Translations under genes and position numbers: made by a program | NCBI GenBank assembly: GCA_022402535.1 | Contig: JAKRSD010000020.1 | Span: 347,341-411,340, forward strand | Length of the DNA stretch: 64,000 nucleotides | Direction: 5' to 3' | DNA from: Flavobacteriales bacterium | GTDB lineage: Bacteria > Bacteroidota > Bacteroidia > CAIKAF01 | Shown: piece after piece, positions 7,741 through 16,750 of the stretch | Layout of the letters: each line of letters starts with the position of its first letter | How positions within the stretch are numbered: the stretch's first letter is position 1 | Notes under the pieces: model-generated | Seen by the model: the letters and a program-made list of their open reading frames with translations, nothing else | Told to the model about the DNA's origin: nothing | The model's database searches: none

Positions 7741-8382
7741 ATGAAAAAAACAACACTACTTGCTGTGGGTTTCTGGATTGTGTCCGGTGCACTATTTGCC
7801 CAAAAACCTGAAACAATTTTCAATCAGTTTGAAAATTCGCTGAAAACAGCTGCGCCAAACAGCCTATATAACAACCTGAAAACTTTTTACCACTACGGAA
7901 ACGGTAGTGCCGTTAACCATTCTTCGTGGATTGAAAGCCTGAAAACCGTTCAGTCTGAAAAAGACCTGCCCACCCTTTCTAAAATTGTAAAAGAAGCCGT
8001 TGCGCTAAATGCTTCTTTTCGGTTGTTTACCACCGAAAAACTGGAAAATGTGCCTGGTTCAAATAATTTAAAGGTAGTACACCTGAACGTGAATTATAAT
8101 GGGATGACGAACACGTCTACCCTAAAAGCCCTTCATAAAAACTGGCAAAGTCAGGGCATGAGTCAAGATCAGATTTATCGACACGGCATGATGAGCATTA
8201 TTTGTTTTACCATGCCCACATTGGATCCGACCAGTAAAGTTTCTCACGAAATTATTTCCCCGGTGTATGATATGCCGATAACACCCGACAACACACTTAA
8301 GAAAATTCATGTAGTGTTATACTCAGCCGATAAAACAAACTGGAAAATCATGGGAATTCCTAAAAAATGGTTGCCAAAGTAA
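7741..8382 (+). CDS. exported protein of unknown function (213 aa)
   Basis: It begins with a signal peptide (LLAVGFWIVSGALFAQ). The mature part is about 190 residues with no transmembrane segment and no motif I can name; it is rich in Asn, Lys and Thr and contains HHGN-like and HGMMSIICF stretches. It follows paralogue B by 11 bases and ends the cluster of four small exported genes. The convergent 118-aa gene starts its 3' end 8 bases downstream, with no visible hairpin terminator between them. Confidence 0.6.
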   Translation: MKKTTLLAVGFWIVSGALFAQKPETIFNQFENSLKTAAPNSLYNNLKTFYHYGNGSAVNHSSWIESLKTVQSEKDLPTLSKIVKEAVALNASFRLFTTEKLENVPGSNNLKVVHLNVNYNGMTNTSTLKALHKNWQSQGMSQDQIYRHGMMSIICFTMPTLDPTSKVSHEIISPVYDMPITPDNTLKKIHVVLYSADKTNWKIMGIPKKWLPK

Positions 8383-8390
8383 TCTCTTTG

Positions 8391-8747
8391 CTATTCCTGT
8401 TTTTCTGTTCCAAACTCTTGCAGATATTCCAGAATGGCTTCTTTTATCAGCGAATGTTGTTGCATCGGTTTTAAATGCGGAAGGGTGTCGGTGGCCTCAA
8501 AATGGGGCCACCCTTCTTCGTCGCGTCCTATAAATTTATAATAGCCATAAGGCGCCAACAGCGTACATACGGCAATATGCATCACATCCATTTTCTGGTC
8601 TTTGTTCAGTTTGCGTTCAAACTGATTCAGCTCCTGCAAGCCGATCATAAACAGAATGCCGTCCAGCTCAAAATCCTGATCAAACCGAAGATTCAGTTTT
8701 TTTACCAGTTCGGCCCATCGGATATTTAATTCTTCGTTGCGTTTCAT
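8391..8747 (-). CDS. conserved hypothetical cytosolic protein (118 aa)
   Basis: No signal peptide or membrane segment. The sequence is mostly helical: ELNIRWAELVKKLNLRF, then DFELDGILFMIGLQELNQ, and LIKEAILEYLQEFG at the end, with LLAPYGYYKFIGRDEEGWPHFE between. I recognise no named family but the composition is ordinary for a conserved chromosomal gene. It starts 8 bases after the pgk stop on the same strand, so it is probably co-transcribed with pgk. Confidence 0.65.
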   Translation of the reverse strand: MKRNEELNIRWAELVKKLNLRFDQDFELDGILFMIGLQELNQFERKLNKDQKMDVMHIAVCTLLAPYGYYKFIGRDEEGWPHFEATDTLPHLKPMQQHSLIKEAILEYLQEFGTEKQE

Positions 8748-8755
8748 TATTAATT

Positions 8756-9946
8756 TTATCCGTTTATGGCGGCTATGCCCGGCAATTCTTTTCCTTCAAT
8801 AAACTCTAGCATGGCGCCCCCTCCGGTGCTTACATAACTCACCTGTTCTTTCAGGTTATATTTGCCTACGGCGGCTACGCTGTCGCCCCCGCCCACCAGA
8901 CTGAACGCTCCGGCGGAAGTAGCTTCTGCCACTCCCAGAGCCACTTCTCGGGTTCCGTTTTCAAAAGAACTCATTTCAAACACGCCCATGGGTCCGTTCC
9001 ACAAAATGGTTTTCGCATTCAGTAATGTTTCGTTAAACAGGCGCACACTTTCCGGTCCTATATCCAGCCCCATAAATCCGTCGGGGATTTGGTTGGACGG
9101 CACTGTGCTGATTGTTCCTTCGTTGGCAAACGCATTATTGATAACGGTATCCACCGGAAGCAGAATTTTCACCCCTTTCGCTTCGGCATCTGCCAAAAGG
9201 TTGCGGCAGGTTTCTACCATCTCTTCTTCGCACAAACTGGAACCAATGCTTCCGCCCTGCGCTTTGATGAAGGTAAACATCATCCCGCCACCGATAATCA
9301 ACACATCGGTTTTGGGCAATAGATTTTCAATAATGGCCAACTTATCCGACACTTTGGCACCGCCCAAAACCGCCACAAAGGGTCTGCCGGGGTTATCGGT
9401 AACCTTACCGATATTTTCTACTTCGCGAGCCATCAAGTACCCAAAACATTTTCTGCCTTCAAAGTAGTTGGCAATAATTGCCGTGGAAGCGTGGGCTCTG
9501 TGAGCTGTTCCAAAGGCATCGTTCACATATATATCGCCCAGGCGGGCCAGTTTTTCCGAAAATGATTCATCGCCCTTAGTTTCTTCTTTATGAAAACGCA
9601 AATTTTCCAACAGCAACACCTCTCCGGGTTTCAAATCGGCTGAGGCTTTTTCGGCCGGTTCGCCTATACAGTTTTCGGCAAAATGTACAGAGGTGTTCAG
9701 TACCTTGGATAAATAGGGAACTAAATGCTTGAGCGAAAATTTTTCTTCAGGGCCTTCTTTCGGCCGGCCCAAATGACTCATCAGAATAACACTTCCGCCA
9801 TCGGCAAGAATTTTTCGCAGCGTAGGCAGAGCTTCATCAATACGGGTGGTATCGGTGATTTCAAATTGGGCATTCAGGGGTACATTAAAATCTACGCGGA
9901 TCAGTGCCTTTTTACCGGCAAATGAAAAATTGTCAACAGTTATCAT
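8756..9946 (-). CDS. pgk: phosphoglycerate kinase
   Basis: 396 aa from the ATG at 9946. The open frame runs on to 10108 but the extra residues are not PGK-like and would overlap the divergent holB upstream region. The enzyme transfers phosphate from 1,3-bisphosphoglycerate to ADP in glycolysis. Visible marks: the N-terminal substrate-binding RVDFNVP and MSHLGRP; a lysine-rich loop before LENLRFHKEE; the C-domain VLGGAKVSDK; the nucleotide-binding WNGPMGVFE; and the Gly-rich GGGDSVAA near the end. Full length for the family (about 395 aa). The 118-aa hypothetical follows 8 bases downstream. The start is separated from the divergent holB by about 75 bases that must hold both promoters. Confidence 0.97.
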   Translation of the reverse strand: MITVDNFSFAGKKALIRVDFNVPLNAQFEITDTTRIDEALPTLRKILADGGSVILMSHLGRPKEGPEEKFSLKHLVPYLSKVLNTSVHFAENCIGEPAEKASADLKPGEVLLLENLRFHKEETKGDESFSEKLARLGDIYVNDAFGTAHRAHASTAIIANYFEGRKCFGYLMAREVENIGKVTDNPGRPFVAVLGGAKVSDKLAIIENLLPKTDVLIIGGGMMFTFIKAQGGSIGSSLCEEEMVETCRNLLADAEAKGVKILLPVDTVINNAFANEGTISTVPSNQIPDGFMGLDIGPESVRLFNETLLNAKTILWNGPMGVFEMSSFENGTREVALGVAEATSAGAFSLVGGGDSVAAVGKYNLKEQVSYVSTGGGAMLEFIEGKELPGIAAING

Positions 9947-9985
9947 GAGTTTTGAAATATGTTCCGAATTATATCGGGGTTGATG

Positions 9986-9993
9986 TATTTTTG
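9986..9993 (+). promoter_or_regulatory. -7-like box for holB
   Basis: TATTTTTG fits TAnnTTTG and lies 30 bases before the ATG at 10024 in the pgk/holB divergent spacer. No clear -33 box is seen at the expected distance. It supports the downstream start, since the longer frame begins at 9952, upstream of this box. Confidence 0.35.
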
Positions 9994-10023
9994 GCAAAAA
10001 TAAAAAAAGCGGAGTGCCATAGT

Positions 10024-11154
10024 ATGAAGTTTGCGGATGTTTTGGGGAATACGGAGGTAAAACAAACCTTAATAGCCGGGATAAATGCCGGCAGGGTGCC
10101 GCATGCACAGCTTTTTGTGAGCCGCGAAGGCGGCGGAAATTTGGCCATGGCTCTGGCCTATGCCCAATATATCTTCTGTGCCGATAAACGCGAAAATGAC
10201 AGCTGCGGAGTGTGCGACGGTTGCCGGAAAATGCTGCGTCTGGTACATCCCGATCTTTTTATGGCCATGCCGGGCTCCAAAAGAGAAAGCGACCCCAAAG
10301 AATGGAGTTCCAAACATTTTATAGAACCCTTCCGCGAAGCGGTTTTGGCCAACCCATACCTTTCTCTGGAAGACTGGCTCGAACACACCGGACTGCAGGA
10401 TAAGGTGGTGAGCATCAATGCACAGACGGCCAATGAAATTGTGCACGACATGCAAATGAAATCCTTCCTGGGCTCGTATAAAATTTGCCTGATCTGGTTA
10501 CCCGAACTATTTTATCCCACGGCAGTTCCCAAACTGTTGAAAATTATTGAAGAGCCGCCCGCAAATACCCTTTTTCTGCTGGTAAGCGAAAATCCGGATA
10601 AAATCATGGCCACCATACTTTCGCGTACGCAGACGGTGAAGTTGAACAAAATTCCGGATTTTGAAATCATGGATGCCCTGATGAACCGGTTTGGCGTGGA
10701 AATGCAGCGGGCACAGGAAATCGTAAATATTTCTGACGGAGATTACAACCGGGCCAAATGGCTCAGCAACGAAGAGTCCAATTCGCAGTCGGTAAATCTG
10801 TTTCGCGAGTGGATGTTGGCGGTATATCAGGGTAATATTCCGCAACTGCTTCAGTTTTCAGAAAAATTTCATGGCGAAAACCACGATGTACAGAAAAATT
10901 TTCTGGTGTATGCTCTGCATCTTTTCCGCGAAAGCATCATCAAGGTGTCAGGAGCCGAAGATCTGGCCCGCAACACTTCCTCGGAGCGCGTTTTTCTGGA
11001 AAAATTTGCCAAAACCATCAATCCTGAAGCCATCATTGAAATTCGCGGGGTGATAGACGATATGGTTTGGCAGCTGGACAGGCACGCCAATGCCAAAATG
11101 CTGATGACGGCGCTTTCATTACGGATGGTGCCTATTTTCGTAAAGAAAAAATAG
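10024..11154 (+). CDS. holB: DNA polymerase III subunit delta' (clamp-loader ATPase-like)
   Basis: 376 aa, start at the ATG giving MKFADVLGN, which aligns with the usual N-terminus. It has the clamp-loader AAA+ layout: GRVPHAQLF near residue 23; a degenerate P-loop (GGGNLAMA, no Lys), as expected for delta', which does not hydrolyse ATP; a zinc module with Cys52, Cys61, Cys64 and Cys67; PKLLKIIEEPP; and ILSRTQ in place of the classical SRC sensor. It loads the beta clamp within the replicase complex. The C-terminal third is helical collar sequence. It lies next to dnaG (83 bases between stop and start) on the same strand, so two replisome genes sit together. Confidence 0.9.
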   Translation: MKFADVLGNTEVKQTLIAGINAGRVPHAQLFVSREGGGNLAMALAYAQYIFCADKRENDSCGVCDGCRKMLRLVHPDLFMAMPGSKRESDPKEWSSKHFIEPFREAVLANPYLSLEDWLEHTGLQDKVVSINAQTANEIVHDMQMKSFLGSYKICLIWLPELFYPTAVPKLLKIIEEPPANTLFLLVSENPDKIMATILSRTQTVKLNKIPDFEIMDALMNRFGVEMQRAQEIVNISDGDYNRAKWLSNEESNSQSVNLFREWMLAVYQGNIPQLLQFSEKFHGENHDVQKNFLVYALHLFRESIIKVSGAEDLARNTSSERVFLEKFAKTINPEAIIEIRGVIDDMVWQLDRHANAKMLMTALSLRMVPIFVKKK

Positions 11155-11224
11155 CAACACGCTGATTACCCGTATTTATCAAGGCCCCATCCATCCTAAT
11201 GTTTAATTTGCTCCGGGCTTTGTT

Positions 11225-11232
11225 TACCTTTG
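11225..11232 (+). promoter_or_regulatory. -7 promoter box 4 nt before dnaG
   Basis: TACCTTTG is a perfect TAnnTTTG match that ends 4 bases before the dnaG ATG at 11237. A GTTTA at 11202-11206 is a poor -33 candidate at about the right spacing. It predicts a transcript beginning at or near the start codon. Confidence 0.5.
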
Positions 11233-11236
11233 TTGC

Positions 11237-13207
11237 ATGCTCACCCCGGACAGCATAGAAAAAATTAGGCAGGCCGCCCGCGTAGAAGAGGTGGTGGGCG
11301 ATTTTGTTACCCTCAAAAGGCGGGGTTCCAATCTTATCGGGCGCTGTCCGTTCCACGACGAAAAAACACCCTCGTTTACCGTAAATCCGGCACGGGGAAT
11401 TTTCAAATGTTTCGGTTGCGGAAAAGCCGGCGATTCCATCAAATTTGTGATGGAACATGAACACTTCAGCTATCCCGAAGCGCTCAAATTCATCGCCAGG
11501 AAATACAATATTGAAATTGAAGAACGGGAAGTAACTCCCGAAGAAAAACAGGCCGAAAACGAACGCGAAAGCCTTTTTGCCGTGAATGAATTTGCCCGGA
11601 ATTATTTCCGGCAGACCCTGCACGAAACGGAGGAAGGACAAGTAATCGGACTGAGTTATTATAAAGAACGGGGCTTTTCGGCCGACACAATTCAAAAATT
11701 TCAACTGGGTTACAGTCCCGAAAGTTATGATGCTTTTTTAAAAGCAGCCGAAGAAAAAGGCTACAAACCCGAATACCTGATTAAGCTGGGACTGATAAAA
11801 GAAAACGACAAGGGAAACCGCTACGACGCCTACCGCGGAAGGGTTATTTTTCCTATTCATAACATTTCCGGACGGGTTATCGGTTTCGGGGGACGGGTGC
11901 TGAAAAAAACCGAAACGGCCCCCAAATACATCAACTCGCCCCAGAACGAAATTTACGATAAAAGTAAAACCCTCTACGGCATTTACTTTGCCAAAGAAAG
12001 CATCATAAAAAACGATGTCTGTTATTTGGTAGAAGGCTATACGGATGTGATTTCGCTGTATCAGTCGGGTATAAAAAATGTAGTGGCCTCTTCGGGTACC
12101 TCGCTCACGCCGGATCAGATAAAACAGATACGCCGTTTCACGGATAACGTAACTATTCTTTACGACGGAGATACAGCGGGCATTAAAGCATCTTTCCGCG
12201 GAATCGATATGTTTTTGGAGCAGGGCATCAATGTGCGGGTACTGCTCTTTCCGGATGGCGAAGACCCCGACTCCTTTGCCCGCAAAACCCCGGTGGATGA
12301 ACTTCAGCAATACCTGAACGATAATACACGCGACTTCATCGGTTTCAAAACCGATGTGCTCATCAAAGAGGCGGGTAAAGACCCCGTAAAACGGGCAGAA
12401 ATCGTACGCGATGCGGTTACCAGTATTGCCCTGATTCCTGACCCCATCAAACGGTCGGTATTTGTGAGAGAATGTTCCGTTTTGTTTGAAATGGAAGAAG
12501 CCATGCTCATGGCCGAGCTCAACAAAATTCTGCGCAGCCGAAAACTCAAAAATCTGTCTGACGAGGACAGGGCTTCTATGCCTCAGGAAGCCGAAACGGC
12601 CAAACGGCAGTCCGAAATGGAAACGGAAGCTTCAGAAAAAGAGACGGGAAAGCCCAACCTGAAGGAAACCGACCTGATAAGGCTGTTGATACAACAGGGC
12701 GCAAAAAAAGTACATGCCACCTACAAAGACGAAGAAGGCGAAGTGCATTCCATAGAGGTTCGCGTGGCAGACATCATCATTTCGGAATTAAGACAGGAGG
12801 CTTTTAATTTTGAAACCGAAATCTACAACCAGATTCTTACCCTGATTGAAAACCATAACCTGGAAGCTGAAGAGTGGGAAAGTTTTGAAGATGTACTGAT
12901 TGGCAATCCCGATCAGGCCATTCAGGAAACCGTGATAAATATTACGCTGAGTCCACACCGCACCAGCGACAGATGGGCGGAATATAACGTGAGTATTAAA
13001 AACGAAACCGAAACGCTTCACCACAAAGTGGTACAAACCATAAACTCGCTGAAAATAGGCCGGGTAGATCAGTTTATCCGCGAAAAAATGGAGCTGCTGA
13101 AAGCCGGAAACGAAGAAGAATCCACGCAGGCGTTAGAAGAAATTAAACTTTGGGAAGACGTGCGCAGGCAAATCAGCAACCTGCTTGGCCGTGTCATTTT
13201 GAAATAG
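11237..13207 (+). CDS. dnaG: DNA primase
   Basis: 656 aa. The N-terminal CHC2 zinc domain is intact (Cys37, His40, Cys58, Cys61), followed by the primase catalytic core (YYKERGFSADTI, GRVIFPIHN, GFGGR) and the TOPRIM domain with its acidic residues in VEGYTDVIS (near residue 263) and ILYDGDTAGIKA. After about residue 430 comes a Glu/Lys-rich linker and a helical C-terminal region that should bind the DnaB helicase. It makes RNA primers at replication forks. Full length for Bacteroidota. The gene stands 3' of holB and 5' of the nucleotide-sugar genes, which have their own promoter. Confidence 0.96.
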   Translation: MLTPDSIEKIRQAARVEEVVGDFVTLKRRGSNLIGRCPFHDEKTPSFTVNPARGIFKCFGCGKAGDSIKFVMEHEHFSYPEALKFIARKYNIEIEEREVTPEEKQAENERESLFAVNEFARNYFRQTLHETEEGQVIGLSYYKERGFSADTIQKFQLGYSPESYDAFLKAAEEKGYKPEYLIKLGLIKENDKGNRYDAYRGRVIFPIHNISGRVIGFGGRVLKKTETAPKYINSPQNEIYDKSKTLYGIYFAKESIIKNDVCYLVEGYTDVISLYQSGIKNVVASSGTSLTPDQIKQIRRFTDNVTILYDGDTAGIKASFRGIDMFLEQGINVRVLLFPDGEDPDSFARKTPVDELQQYLNDNTRDFIGFKTDVLIKEAGKDPVKRAEIVRDAVTSIALIPDPIKRSVFVRECSVLFEMEEAMLMAELNKILRSRKLKNLSDEDRASMPQEAETAKRQSEMETEASEKETGKPNLKETDLIRLLIQQGAKKVHATYKDEEGEVHSIEVRVADIIISELRQEAFNFETEIYNQILTLIENHNLEAEEWESFEDVLIGNPDQAIQETVINITLSPHRTSDRWAEYNVSIKNETETLHHKVVQTINSLKIGRVDQFIREKMELLKAGNEEESTQALEEIKLWEDVRRQISNLLGRVILK

Positions 13208-13240
13208 AAATAGAACAAGGGGCATAAAGTGCGCAAATCC

Positions 13241-13272
13241 TTTGGTTCTGAGGTCAAAAAAACAGACCTTTG
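13241..13272 (+). promoter_or_regulatory. Bacteroidota-type promoter for the nucleotide-sugar genes
   Basis: TTTG at 13241-13244, 20 bases, then GACCTTTG at 13265-13272, one mismatch from TAnnTTTG. The ATG at 13290 follows 17 bases after the box. This rules out the in-frame start at 13242, which lies inside the promoter. Confidence 0.55.
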
Positions 13273-13289
13273 CCGCTTCAAAAAATCGT

Positions 13290-14300
13290 ATGAACAAAAT
13301 AAAATTTGCCGTTGCCGGGCAGGGACATATCGGAAAAAGACATGCCGAAATGATTCGCCGCAATCCGCATTGCGAACTGGTGGCTGTATGCGATATCCGT
13401 TCTAAAGAAGAAACCGGATGCACCGAGATTACAGAACCCTATTTCAACTCGATTGACGAAATGCTGGCATCGGGCATTGCCATGGACGTGGTAAATGTGT
13501 GCACGCCAAACGGACTGCACGCCGAGCAATGCATAAAAGCATTGGAAAACCGTTGTCATGTGGTGTGCGAAAAACCCATGGGTCTTTCCAAAGCCGAATG
13601 CGAACAGGTGATTTTTAAAGCGCTGAGCATGCACCGCAGGGTGTTTGCCGTGATGCAAAACCGGTATTCACCTCCGGCCAAATGGCTTAAATCCGTAATG
13701 GATTCGGGCGTGTTGGGCGACATTTACATGGTGCAGATTAACTGTTACTGGAACCGCGATGAGCGTTACTATAAAAAAGGCTCCTGGAAAGGAACCCCCG
13801 ATTTAGACGGAGGAACGTTGTTCACCCAGTTTTCGCATTTTATCGATATTATGTATTGGCTTTTTGGCGATATTAAAAACATCAGCGGCCGGTTTGCCGA
13901 TTTTAACCACGCCGATTTAACTGCTTTTGAGGACTCCGGGATGGTTTCGTTTGAATTCATCAACGGAGGATTGGGGAATTTGAATTACAGCACTGCCGTT
14001 TGGGACGCCAATATGGAAAGCAGCATCACGATTGTGGCGGAAAACGGAAGCATTAAAGTGGGCGGACAATACATGGAAAAAGTGGAATACTGCCACATAA
14101 AAAACTATACCATGCCCGAGTTGGAGGCTACCGGTCCGGCCAATGATTACGGCGCTTACAAAGGCTCAGCCAACAATCATCACTGGGTTATAGAAAATGT
14201 GGTGGAAACCCTGCAGGGAACCACTTCGGCTACCACCAACGCGCTGGAGGGGCTTAAAGTGGTGGAAATCATCGAACGCATTTATTCACTCAAATCCTAA
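13290..14300 (+). CDS. wbpB: Gfo/Idh/MocA-type oxidoreductase, WbpB-like
   Basis: 336 aa. An N-terminal Rossmann fold starts at FAVAGQGHIGKRH and the family motif EKP is at residues 94-96 (VVCEKPMG). The C-terminal alpha/beta domain has the stretch QINCYWNRDERYY, then PDLDGGTLFTQFSHFID, which matches the WbpB/WlbA branch. Those enzymes oxidise the 3-position of UDP-N-acetylglucosaminuronic acid using NAD+, the second step towards di-N-acetylated mannuronic acids in surface polysaccharide. The next gene encodes the 6-dehydrogenase that would supply this substrate. The aminotransferase (WbpE-like) and acetyltransferase (WbpD-like) that complete the known route are not in the window. Substrate assignment is inference from motif and neighbour. 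Confidence 0.75.
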   Translation: MNKIKFAVAGQGHIGKRHAEMIRRNPHCELVAVCDIRSKEETGCTEITEPYFNSIDEMLASGIAMDVVNVCTPNGLHAEQCIKALENRCHVVCEKPMGLSKAECEQVIFKALSMHRRVFAVMQNRYSPPAKWLKSVMDSGVLGDIYMVQINCYWNRDERYYKKGSWKGTPDLDGGTLFTQFSHFIDIMYWLFGDIKNISGRFADFNHADLTAFEDSGMVSFEFINGGLGNLNYSTAVWDANMESSITIVAENGSIKVGGQYMEKVEYCHIKNYTMPELEATGPANDYGAYKGSANNHHWVIENVVETLQGTTSATTNALEGLKVVEIIERIYSLKS

Positions 14301-14329
14301 ATTTCACAAAACCTTTACCCGGATTGTCC

Positions 14330-14359
14330 TTTGATAATTCGCCGGGGTTTTTACATTTG
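14330..14359 (+). promoter_or_regulatory. Bacteroidota-type promoter before the UDP-sugar dehydrogenase
   Basis: TTTG at 14330-14333, 18 bases, then a perfect TACATTTG at 14352-14359. The ATG at 14380 is 20 bases further on. A separate promoter means the dehydrogenase and rmlB can be expressed apart from wbpB. Confidence 0.6.
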
Positions 14360-14379
14360 TTGGGTATTTACACATTTTT

Positions 14380-15687
14380 ATGGGGGATAATATTTACAAT
14401 CGTCTTGTAGACAAAAAGGAAAAACTGGCCGTTATCGGTCTGGGTTACGTGGGTTTGCCCATCGCATTAGAGTTTGCAAGAAAAATTTCCGTTATCGGTT
14501 TCGACATTAATGCCGCACGGGTAGAGATGATGCGCAATGGCATTGACCCCAGCAACGAACTTCCTAAAGAAGATTTCGAAGGCTGCGATATCGTATTTAC
14601 CGATTCTTTGGACGTATTACGCGAGGCCACTTTTTTCATCGTGGCGGTGCCCACTCCTATTGACAACTTTAATCATCCTGATCTTACACCTTTGCTTAAA
14701 GCCTCAGAAACCGTGGGCAAAGCCCTTAAAAAAGGAGATTTCGTAGTGTTTGAATCTACCGTGTATCCCGGATGTACCGAAGAAGATTGTATTCCTGTGT
14801 TGGAAAAATTTTCGGGACTCAGCTTCAAAAAAGATTTCAAAGTCGGGTATTCTCCCGAGCGGATCAACCCCGGAGATAAAGAACACACCTTATCTAAAAT
14901 CACCAAAGTGGTTTCCGGATGTTGTGATGAATCGTTGAATATCATTGCCAAAACCTACGAACTGGTGGTAGAAGCCGGGGTGCACAGAGCCGCTACCATT
15001 AAAACCGCCGAAGCGGCAAAGATTATCGAAAACACACAGCGCGATTTGAACATTGCCCTAATGAATGAGCTTTCGGTGATATTCGGCAAAATGGGCATCA
15101 ACACCTATGATGTGCTCGAAGCCGCCGGCACCAAATGGAACTTCCTGAAATTTTCGCCGGGTCTGGTGGGCGGACATTGTATCGGGGTAGATCCTTATTA
15201 CTTAACCCACAAAGCCAAACAATTGGGTTACCATGCCAAAGTCATTCTTTCGGGCAGGGAAATCAACGATTACATGGGAGCACACGTAGCCCGTCAGGTG
15301 GTAAAAAAACTGATTGAAAAAGACGCCGTGCTGAAAGAAAGCCGCATTCTGGTATTGGGCGCCACCTTCAAAGAAAATGTGAGTGACATCCGTAATTCCA
15401 AAGTAATTGATGTGCTTCAGGAACTGGAATCCTACTCGCTGAAAGTAGAAGCGGTAGATCCGCACGCTTCCGCAGAAGAGTTTGAACATGAATATAACTT
15501 CAGCCTATCGGCAGAACCTACAGGAATTTATGATGCCGTCGTTGTAGCGGTAGCGCATAAAGAGTATGTGAATCTGACCTCATCTGATTTTTCAAAATTA
15601 TTGAAACCCGGAGGTATACTTGCCGACCTGAAAGGATTATACCGCAAAGCGGAATGGACTTCTGAATTTGATTATTGGTGTCTGTAA
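14380..15687 (+). CDS. UDP-N-acetylhexosamine 6-dehydrogenase (TviB/WbpO type)
   Basis: 435 aa, usual family length. The N-terminal NAD-binding motif GLGYVG is near residue 20; VPTPID and ESTVYPGCTEEDC are conserved; the catalytic Cys is residue 267 in GGHCIGVDPYYL; and a C-terminal UDP-binding domain follows. GVDPYYLTHKA and ENTQRDLNIALMNE point to the TviB/VipA/WbpO branch, which oxidises UDP-GlcNAc or UDP-GalNAc to the uronic acid in two NAD+-dependent steps. Its neighbours (WbpB-like enzyme upstream, RmlB overlapping by 1 base downstream) fit surface-polysaccharide precursor synthesis. Which epimer it uses cannot be read from sequence. Confidence 0.88.
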   Translation: MGDNIYNRLVDKKEKLAVIGLGYVGLPIALEFARKISVIGFDINAARVEMMRNGIDPSNELPKEDFEGCDIVFTDSLDVLREATFFIVAVPTPIDNFNHPDLTPLLKASETVGKALKKGDFVVFESTVYPGCTEEDCIPVLEKFSGLSFKKDFKVGYSPERINPGDKEHTLSKITKVVSGCCDESLNIIAKTYELVVEAGVHRAATIKTAEAAKIIENTQRDLNIALMNELSVIFGKMGINTYDVLEAAGTKWNFLKFSPGLVGGHCIGVDPYYLTHKAKQLGYHAKVILSGREINDYMGAHVARQVVKKLIEKDAVLKESRILVLGATFKENVSDIRNSKVIDVLQELESYSLKVEAVDPHASAEEFEHEYNFSLSAEPTGIYDAVVVAVAHKEYVNLTSSDFSKLLKPGGILADLKGLYRKAEWTSEFDYWCL

Positions 15688-16742
15688 TGAAAAAGAACAT
15701 CCTCATCACCGGCGGTGCCGGATTTATCGGCTCGCATGTGGTCCGCTTGTTTGTAAACCAATATCCCGATTACCAAATTATCAATCTGGATGCACTCACT
15801 TATGCCGGGAATCTGGAAAACCTGCGCGACATAGCCGATAAACCCAATTATACGTTTGAAAAAGCGGACATCTGCGATATAGAAGCCGTAGAACGAATTT
15901 TTGCCCAATACCGCCCCGAAGGCGTTATCCATCTGGCGGCAGAAAGTCATGTGGACCGTTCTATTACCGATCCCCTTTCGTTCGTAAGAACCAATGTGTT
16001 GGGCACCGTGAATCTGCTCAATGCGTTCAAAAATATATGGAAAGGTAATTTTGAAGGAAAACGTTTTTATCATGTAAGTACGGATGAAGTCTTTGGCTCG
16101 CTGGGCGAAACGGGCTTTTTCACCGAATCCACGCCTTACGATCCGCAAAGTCCTTATTCGGCAAGTAAAGCCTCATCCGATCATTTTGTGAGGGCCTATG
16201 CCAACACCTATCATATGCCCGTGGTAATCAGCAACTGCAGCAATAACTACGGACCGAATCATTTCCCCGAAAAGCTGATTCCGCTAGTTATTCACAACAT
16301 CAAAAACCGAAAACCCATTCCCGTTTATGGAAAAGGGGACAACGTACGCGACTGGTTGTATGTGATAGATCATGCACGGGCCATTGATGTGATTTTTCAT
16401 CAGGGAAATTTGGGCGAAACCTATAATATCGGCGGACTGAACGAAAAGCAGAACATTGAAGTGGTGCGCACATTGTGCCGCATCATGGATGAAAAACTGG
16501 GCCGCCAACCCGGCGAATCAGAACAATTAATTTCATTTGTAACAGACCGTCCCGGTCACGACCACCGCTATGCCATCGACGCGTCCAAACTCACCGGAAC
16601 CTTACCGTGGAAACCTTCGGTAACCTTTGAAGAAGGCATTGAAAAAACCGTGGTTTGGTATCTGGAAAATGAAGAATGGTTGAACAACGTAACTTCAGGA
16701 GAATACCTGAAGTACTATGAAACCATGTATTCGGGCAGATAA
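15687..16742 (+). CDS. rmlB: dTDP-glucose 4,6-dehydratase
   Basis: 351 aa from the ATG that shares its A with the upstream stop (TAATG). It is an extended short-chain dehydrogenase: GGAGFIGS at the N-terminus, HLAAESHVDRSI, the catalytic STDEVFG with Asp-Glu, and YSASKASSDH with the Tyr/Lys pair. GPNHFPEKLIPL and GKGDNVRDWLYV are RmlB-specific. It turns dTDP-glucose into dTDP-4-keto-6-deoxyglucose, the entry to rhamnose and other deoxysugars. RmlA, RmlC and RmlD are absent from the window, so either they are elsewhere or the product feeds another deoxysugar. An in-frame ATG at 15675 lies inside the upstream gene and is less likely. Confidence 0.93.
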   Translation: MKKNILITGGAGFIGSHVVRLFVNQYPDYQIINLDALTYAGNLENLRDIADKPNYTFEKADICDIEAVERIFAQYRPEGVIHLAAESHVDRSITDPLSFVRTNVLGTVNLLNAFKNIWKGNFEGKRFYHVSTDEVFGSLGETGFFTESTPYDPQSPYSASKASSDHFVRAYANTYHMPVVISNCSNNYGPNHFPEKLIPLVIHNIKNRKPIPVYGKGDNVRDWLYVIDHARAIDVIFHQGNLGETYNIGGLNEKQNIEVVRTLCRIMDEKLGRQPGESEQLISFVTDRPGHDHRYAIDASKLTGTLPWKPSVTFEEGIEKTVVWYLENEEWLNNVTSGEYLKYYETMYSGR

Positions 16743-16750
16743 GAGGAATA

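Noticed and set aside
8862-9467. 201-codon open frame on the plus strand opposite pgk
   Set aside because: It is the complement of a strong pgk gene; Ser/Pro/Thr-rich shadow translation without domain.
11738-12310. 190-codon open frame opposite dnaG
   Set aside because: Antisense shadow of the primase TOPRIM region with no domain of its own.
13242-13289. Upstream start for the WbpB-like gene
   Set aside because: It lies inside the -33/-7 promoter, and the Rossmann fold starts at the ATG at 13290.
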